A DNA stretch of 64,000 nt from positions 6,386,001 to 6,450,000 of the forward strand of contig JAOVFP010000005.1 of the NCBI GenBank assembly GCA_025738555.1, written 5' to 3'. The DNA comes from Cyathus striatus. Its lineage: Eukaryota > Basidiomycota > Agaricomycetes > Agaricales > Nidulariaceae. This document shows positions 57,663 to 64,000 of this stretch, piece by piece (positions within the stretch are counted from its first letter, which is position 1; each line of letters begins with the position of its first letter). The position numbers and the translations under genes were made by a program. The notes under the pieces were generated by a model. That model had not been told where the DNA came from and searched no databases. It was given only the letters and a program-made list of their open reading frames with translations.

Positions 57663-59520
57663 CTAGCTAGCCTCAGCATAGCCTACATCAACCAATGCCC
57701 TCAATTCATCGCCATACCAGATAGAACATAGTACATTCTGGAAGGAGGGAAGATTAGTAAGATAATAGCACCTACCATAGTCGTTTGAGGTAAAACGTAC
57801 GCTGCTCCAAACCATGCAATAATGCCAATGCCGATGTTTGTAATGGCAACACCAAACTTATTCACTGACGGAATAATCCAAGAAATTGCGATAGATACAA
57901 CGAACGAGCGCAATGCCTAGGGGTTTACAATGAGTTTCGATGTCTTATCAGTACAAAATTGATAGACATACCATGTAGCTGCAACATATCTGCACTCACG
58001 TGACGAGTCCATCACATCAACATTATAAGCAGCAGCTGGACTCATAGACATCGTCACCTAATGAAGAGGTAAATTCTGGCAGCGATATAGATTTCAGGGG
58101 TCACTGGTACCCCGAATCCATTGATGAACAAGGCAAAGCTAAGTTCAAAAGCAAGGCCTATTCTCCCTTCGATATATGTCGTCACTAGACCGGATATAAC
58201 AACCGATAGAAACGCAAGTGTCAACGATCCAATGAGTGCAAGCCGTAACCTATCCCTCGGGATACCATCTTCCGAGCTTTTTGCGATTTCTGGTGATTAT
58301 TTTGTCAGATAGACGTCCGATAAGGGGTGCAAAATTGTGCTGTTTAGTTCAGAGTATATAATTCAATGCGTGCATACTAGACTCGAGGTATGAGCTTTAC
58401 CAATATTTCCAACTCCAATCAGGATAAATTAAGCTTCTCTGAAATTATCTATGATAACATAATGACTAACATTATATCATCAAACAACCTGAATCAATTA
58501 TATATGTAGCATGTAATGGAATAGAAGAGAGCTATGAAAGCACATTAGCAACCTACCTATTCAGATTATCAAGGACGCATTTACTGTAATCTATAAAGTA
58601 GCAATGTACTAGAAAGTATACTAAAAGGTAGCATTATTACATGAACGATAGAGATAAACAAATATGTACTTAAAAATGAGCAGATATAAAGCCAAGACAC
58701 AAAGCAACTCAGATCTGAATTCTTTTGAATTATATTGCTGTCGTCGTATTTAGTTTCCAGGAAAAGAAGCGTATCAATCTAGATGCATTAACATAAACTA
58801 TAAAGACGTCGGTAACATCATGAAAATAAACATATGATAATTCTGAAGATTATCATTAATACCTGAATAAGCGATGATGAAGCTAAATGTCAATTGAGAC
58901 AATCACGTAAATGGGAACCCTAAACGTTCATTGATTTAGAATCTCGAGTTACTATTATATCTGATTGGACCTTATATAATATGCTACCTCAAACATTTCT
59001 CGTTATAACTTGTCTATCATAATCTGCTGATTCAAGACCCTACCAAGGAGAAGCACCCATGTGATTGTATAAAACGCCAAAATAAAAGATGCGCGGCATT
59101 GTTTTATTAATACGACACTATCGAAATTACAACAATGAAAGTATTAAAGTGGCGAGGAACATTTCTGTCTACGACCGACTTAAATATGAATTGATATTAC
59201 TCAGTAATAGTGTGAGAATTGTAATCAGATGACTACACTTGCAAGATGATCAGTGTAACTTGCTCCACAAAATCCTCAAATGGAAATTATCGTCATTATG
59301 AGCTACTACTGAAAACTATGATTTAAAGTTCTATATGTAGTGTATCAAATCACTCATTATCATATGGATACGTCATTATCTTTATGATTACCACGATAAT
59401 CGATTGAACAAGTGAACACAAGCTGTGAACCCTTTTATTATTATGGTATTATTGTGGCATTGATTCCAACTTACTTCATATTTGCAGGATATCTAATTAA
59501 AAGATGAATCTACCTTTTTG
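57663..59520 (-). pseudogene. MFS DHA1 copy D, heavily decayed and AT-rich
   Basis: The 3' half is recognisable: APLIGRLSDKIITRNRKKLG and RWYPE with one extra G (CCC at 58254-58256 on plus), then SVVISGLVTTYIEG, MRSFVVSIAISWIIPSVNKF, GVAITNIGIGIIAWFGAAYV and the tail WYGDELRALVDVGYAEAS; stop TAG 57665-57663. Further upstream only shadows remain: LFLETKYDDSN near 58760 (compare LFLPET), LLFWRFIQS near 59080, and SI*GFCGASYT near 59250 with an in-frame TGA. The copy therefore spans its full former length but is clearly dead. Confidence 0.65.
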
Positions 59521-60162
59521 GCGGAGAAAATCAATGTATGTTCCATAACAGCTAAGGTTAATAACGTTAAACGTCAAGTCACCTCGATACCAAGGTTCTC
59601 GAAGACATCATATGATCAAGCACCGAGATCAGGTTTTACTGATTAATTTATTTCCAAAAGTTAACCTCCTTTTGCTTCCTTTGCCAAAACATGTATGCTT
59701 CGTATTCGCAGTATTCGGGTAGCAGACCGAAATAAACAGAATTGTCGAGTATCGGAACTAGAAGTGGGAGCAGACGGTGGATTGATGTAGAGTTCGACGT
59801 AAGCTTACATTTTTAAATATTTAATCTAGTCAGTTTCCAACATTATATGGCAGTTATGGTGTCCCCGTGACATAGTATACTTAGCGTAGTTGATACGTAG
59901 GTTCACTCTGAAGTACTATTGTCAGGCTGAAGTCTCTAATGTTACTCATAGCTTGTTGAACTCAACATGAAAACCATTGTAATGGTCTTCTGCAAAGGAA
60001 GACCCCGACCGACACTTATTACGCCATTGATTCGCCACATAGCGATTATCCATCTTGATTATTTCCATTAATCGTGACCGCATTAGTACACGGTACTTAC
60101 CCCACACATTGTCATGGCTATTGTCACATGCTTAGTACATTTATGTTGGCCACAAGACATGC
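59521..60162. other. AT-rich spacer, possibly the lost 5' end of copy D
   Basis: No gene visible. The 5' end of the decayed copy D should lie here, but its first exon cannot be identified with confidence. Confidence 0.4.
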
Positions 60163-62306
60163 CTAATTGCTATCAGCTGTGGAAAAGCCAACATCAACTA
60201 CAGCTCTCAGCTGGGAACCATAGCGTATGGTAATCCAGATCATCCTTTCATGGTTCATTGCGGTTAGAATATGTATATTGACTAATAAAAAAAACTAAAC
60301 ACACCCAAGTGCGACCCATCCTAGAATCGCTGCTATTGTATTGCTCACGATGACACCATAGGTATTAATCATTGGGAGGATGGCCGTTATTGTCAGTGAT
60401 TGGATCATCGCGCGGAAACCGCTGAAAATAGTTCGATATTCAGATTGGACGCGAAGAAGCAACGATAAACCGACTTGTTCGCAGCCATTGCCTCGGCACT
60501 TCGAGAATGCATTAAGTCAACGAAGTACGCAGATGAAGGGCTAAGGACAATGTCCACCTTGCGAATTAGGTCAATTCAACTGTTGTCCATAACGTAACAA
60601 ATGTATCACGCACCCCCATTCCATTAAGGAATAAGCAAAATAAATTTAGAGCAAGTCCAACTTTGCTATTCATATATTCCGTTAACAATCCAGAAACCAA
60701 AACTGAGACCGGGACGAATAACAGAGCGCCAGAAAGTGTCGCTTTTAGTCGGTCTTCCGGATACCAAACACCTCCACGTTTCGCTCGCGATCTGGCAACA
60801 ATCTTGTCAGACATGCGACCTGCCAAAGGTGCTCCAACTGCAGATCATATGTGTGGCGGGTCAGTATTCGGGCACTACTTAGTAGTAACGAATCAGACAG
60901 ACTCAAGTGTCCGACACCTGAAGGTAAAAAGCAAGCGCCGATGATGGCCTCGTTGGCAATACCATATCGTACCCCCTAAGACAAAATGTTAAATATTTAC
61001 CGGCACGGGAAAGACTAGAACTCACGATGGTATAGGCAATAGGTATCAGAAGCACTATAAAGGGAATTATGAAGCCCCATTGAAACGTTGGTGTAATATC
61101 AATCCTACCGTAATTTGTTAGCAGTACCAAATATCCCGAAAATGACTAAGAATATAACATATAGCTCAGTATACTATATAGTCCAGGCTCACGATAAAAC
61201 TTACCACAAAAAACAAATTTGGGCTCCGTAGCATCCACAACGGACTAAGGGGTTGAGAATTACGGGGCGCCATCGAGGTAGGGGCTTTCCTGAGGCAGCT
61301 TGCTTGTCTATTCCTCTGCTACCAGGATGACTCGTCTCTGGAAGAAAGAGGAGTGTGAATATGAACGAAATGAGGCCAAAAACACCCAGAGAAAACTGTA
61401 AAATGCGCCATGATGCGTAATGAGCAGCAGCACCTAGTTGGACCACATTGCATCATTTGGCACATGAATATTGATAATGATACGAACCTCCAGCAAGAGG
61501 TGCAAGAGTCGCTCCCACAAGAATAGCCTGAGAAGTGTTGCGTTAATAGAAAGCGATAGAAGTGCCAGTAGTGTCAGCATACAGCGAAAAATACTCCCAT
61601 TGCTCCTCCTCGTTCCTCAAGTTTATAGATATCTCCGAGTACTCCAGCACCGACAGACATTCCTGGAGAAGCACCTAGAGCTTGAATGAAGCGAAATATC
61701 ATAAGCTGCTGGATATTCATTGACAGAGCGACGCCAACAGAACCACAAATAAGAAGAGGCACGGTAACGAGATAAACTGGTCTACGACCATCTAAAGACT
61801 GTAGGTGAGTGATAGAAGTTACTCAGGTCTTACTGGGTTACTGACAAAATGTCGAATAAGAAGACCCGGTTAACCCGCCGAGCGATGCAGCAAAGATGGA
61901 CACGCTTACAGCAAGACTGAAAGATAAAAAATAAAGTTAAACAAGATAAAGTCGCAACACACAATATACAGCTGTCGTACCTGACTATAGGTCCCGTAGA
62001 GTTAAGATCCTTTGCTATCTGAGGTATGGAAGGGACAAATGTTCCTGACACGAACACTTCACAAAGTTAGTACAGTAGCAATTACTGTGCTTAAAATTAA
62101 GTAGCTGAACACGAACAAGGCAATACCCCGCTCGCAGACACTAACGCAACCAACATCCGTTTCTGGGCAGGCGAAAATCGTTGATACACTTCTTCATGAT
62201 TCAATGCAGCAGGCACTGGTGTAGTACTATCATTAAGTAAAGGTGTGCTTTCTGTGTCTGGTGGCAGCTCGTCCCGGGGTGATAACAGTGGGGGTGATGG
62301 AGTCAT
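60163..62306 (-). CDS. MFS transporter, DHA1 type (copy E), one frame break
   Basis: Start ATG 62306 (MTPSPPLLSPRDELPPDTES), then TPLLNDSTT, EVYQRFSPAQKRMLVALVSA, VSGTFVPSIPQIAKDLNSTG, LLICGSVGVALSMNIQQLMI, FRFIQALGASPGMSVGAGVL, GDIYKLEERGGAMGVFFAV, HYASWRILQFSLGVFGLISF, LLFLPETSHPGSRGIDK, RWRPVILNPL, SDKIVARSRAKRGGVWYPED, SVLVSGLLTEYMNSKVGLAL and NLFCLFLNGMG, with tail RYGSQLRAVVDVGFSTADSN; stop TAG 60165-60163. One C is missing at the CCCC run 61249-61252: copies C and F read NPFRPLR/NPLRPLWLLRSPN through the same place. Otherwise introns and motifs are preserved, so it may be functional. Confidence 0.75.
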
Positions 62307-62721
62307 CCAACTTCGCTCTGAACGAAGAAACCGTTATTCAGGTCATCATATAGCGGATCCATCGGTCAAGCTTCTGAAAGGGTCAAGACATGAGTCATAA
62401 AAAGTTCATAAATAGACAACAATAATTTTGTAATCAAGTATGTTCAGCGTGGTGATCTAAATCGGCTGCACGGATGTCGAGATTCACTTCCAGTACCATC
62501 AAACCAGATTTTTGATAAAATAATTTTCTATTTTGATGTGATAATATGAACTGAGTACGTCTGAAGTAGTAGGCATCAAATTTCTCATCTATGTACTTGC
62601 TGGGGCTAGAAGCCATCTATCAAATTAACGGGATAAAAAAGCTGGCGTCGTTAGAGAAATAGCTTCAGTTTATTCATGTAGTTTCTTAAGTCAATTATAG
62701 ATGCTGGCTGACAATGTGGGT
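62307..62721. other. Spacer between MFS copies E and F
   Basis: AT-rich, non-coding; upstream region of copy E and 3' flank of copy F. Confidence 0.5.
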
Positions 62722-64000
62722 TCAGTTATTACCAGCCGTAGAAAACCCAACGTCAACCACAGCTCTCATTTTGAGAGCCATATTGTATAGTCGCCCAAAG
62801 CATCCTAGCATGAAGTTTAATAGGGATAAGAAAAATTTAAATATACCAAGTTTTAACATACCCGAATCCAGCCCATGCAAGAAAAGCTGCTATTGTATTT
62901 GTCACAGCAACACCATAAGTATTAATCATAGGAAGAACTGGCACTAATGAAAATGCAAGAACCATCCAGCGGAAACCACTATAAAATCTTTTACATCACA
63001 ACACAACAGAACAGGGAAGACACTTACGTATTAGCTGCTACTGCTTCAGCACTTCGAGAATGCATCAAATCAACATTGTAAGCCGCTGAAGCACTTAGAA
63101 CCATGTCCACCTATATGAATGTGACTTAGTCCTTGCAATATACCGTGATTAATATGATGTACACACCCCGATTCCGTTTAAGAATAAGCAAAGCAAATTC
63201 AGCGCTAACCCGACCTTCGTATGTACATACTGAGTTAAAAAGCCAGAAGCCAAAATAGGTGCAGGAACGAGGATCAGAGCAGCAAATAGTGTGGCTCTCA
63301 GTCGGTCCTCCGGATACCATATTCCCCGCGTTTCTCTCGCCACCTGACAACGATTCCGTCAGATAGACGGCCCGCTAAAGGCGCTCCAACTACACAAGAA
63401 TATGTCATTGTAAATAGCTGGAGGTTAGACGGTGGAATAAACTGAACTGACTCATATTTCCGAAGCCTGCAGGTAAAAAGCAAGCTCCGACGAGGGCTTC
63501 GTTTTCAATGCCATAATTTTTTCCCTAGTACCGAATTGAATGTTTCCCTCGAAAAAAACAGTCTAGCGCTTACGATCGTATATGCGAGAGGCATAAGAAG
63601 CACTGTATAGTAATCAGTTAGATCTCATGCAATGCGTTGATAAAATACTATGCACACCGTAGTCCGTTAACAATACAAAATACCCCGAAATTGCCTATAA
63701 GATGGCAAAAAGTAAGTCGCACATGGATGTCGAACCATTATACAGACAAGACTAACCACGAGAAGCAGATTCGGACTCCTCAGTAGCCACAATGGTCGTA
63801 AAGGATTCAAAAGGACAGGGCGCCATCGTGGTATGTGCTTTCCTGTAGTGACTAGCTTATCTACTTCCCTACTGCCAGGATGGCTTGTCTCAGGGAGAAA
63901 CAAGAGCATAAAGATGAATGAAACCAAACCGCAGACACCGAGAGAATACTGCATAATCCGCCATGAAGCGTAATGAGCGGCGGCACCTAATAGATATAAT
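62722..64000 (-). CDS. MFS transporter, DHA1 type (copy F), 5' part outside window
   Basis: Partial: the 5' end lies beyond the right edge. From the edge: HYASWRIMQYSLGVCGLVSF, LLFLPETSHPGSREVDKLVT, RWRPVLLNPLRPLWLLRSPN, GRLSDGIVVRWREKRG, IWYPEDRLRATLFAALILVP, KVGLALNLLCLFLNGIG, and tail MRAVVDVGFSTAGNN; stop TGA 62724-62722. It is most similar to copy C. Two run-length differences break the frame: GGGG at 63324-63327 (copy E has KRGGVWYPEDRL through the same site) and AAAA at 62769-62772 just before MRAVVDV. The intron before the GRLSDG exon is short and shows the empty site of the LTR inserted in copy C. Confidence 0.72.

Noticed and set aside
57663..64000. Repeat-induced point mutation as the cause of MFS decay
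   Set aside because: One C-to-T nonsense and AT-rich copy D fit, but many changes are indels and other substitutions. Without counting the mutation spectrum it is not supported.
1..64000. CRISPR arrays, bacterial operons, rRNA genes and complete tRNA genes
   Set aside because: The tandem repeats lack short conserved repeats with unique spacers. No rRNA words or full tRNA cloverleaf were seen.

Overview
This window is from a filamentous basidiomycete, most likely an Agaricomycete. Its genes are cut by many short introns (about 45-65 nt, GT-AG, occasionally GC-AG). It carries families typical of mushroom-forming fungi: a DUF6534-type membrane protein, a small Cys-rich protein with a YTQCGH core, and an EF-hand/zinc-finger/coiled-coil protein. 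There are no bacterial or viral signatures and no operon structure.

Layout. 1-4.8 kb: the 3' end of a shugoshin gene (+) faces a long Ser/Pro-rich unknown gene (-). 5-9.2 kb: two families of degenerate tandem repeats (about 140-170 bp and about 270-510 bp periods). 9.2-15 kb: gene-poor, with one decayed Lys-rich coding remnant. 15.06-15.67 kb: a 79-residue Cys-rich protein in six exons, one of only 12 nt. 17.6-25.1 kb: a drug/amino-acid-type MFS transporter (+), then a zinc alcohol dehydrogenase (-) and a Baeyer-Villiger-type flavin monooxygenase (-). 26.4-32.1 kb: autophagy factor ATG101 (-) and the EF-hand protein (-). 33.7-35.4 kb: the DUF6534 protein (+). 35.8-37.9 kb: a 2.07-kb element with terminal inverted repeats and two nested inverted hairpin modules. 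38.4-40.4 kb: one well-preserved DHA1-type MFS transporter (+). 41.4-43.1 kb: a C2-domain protein (+). 43.9-45.8 kb: a Ser-rich unknown protein (-). 48.7-64 kb: an array of minus-strand DHA1 MFS paralogues and fragments in all states of decay. A 410-bp solo LTR sits in the intron of one copy and a TIR-type element lies between two copies.

The monooxygenase, alcohol dehydrogenase and transporter could form a small catabolic or detoxification block (inference). The MFS array looks like repeated local duplication followed by decay.

A signal runs through the whole window. Many otherwise well-conserved genes are broken by single-base gains or losses, nearly all inside mononucleotide runs, while splice sites and motifs stay intact. 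That fits uncorrected long-read base errors at least as well as true pseudogenes, so 'frameshifted' calls should be read with this in mind.
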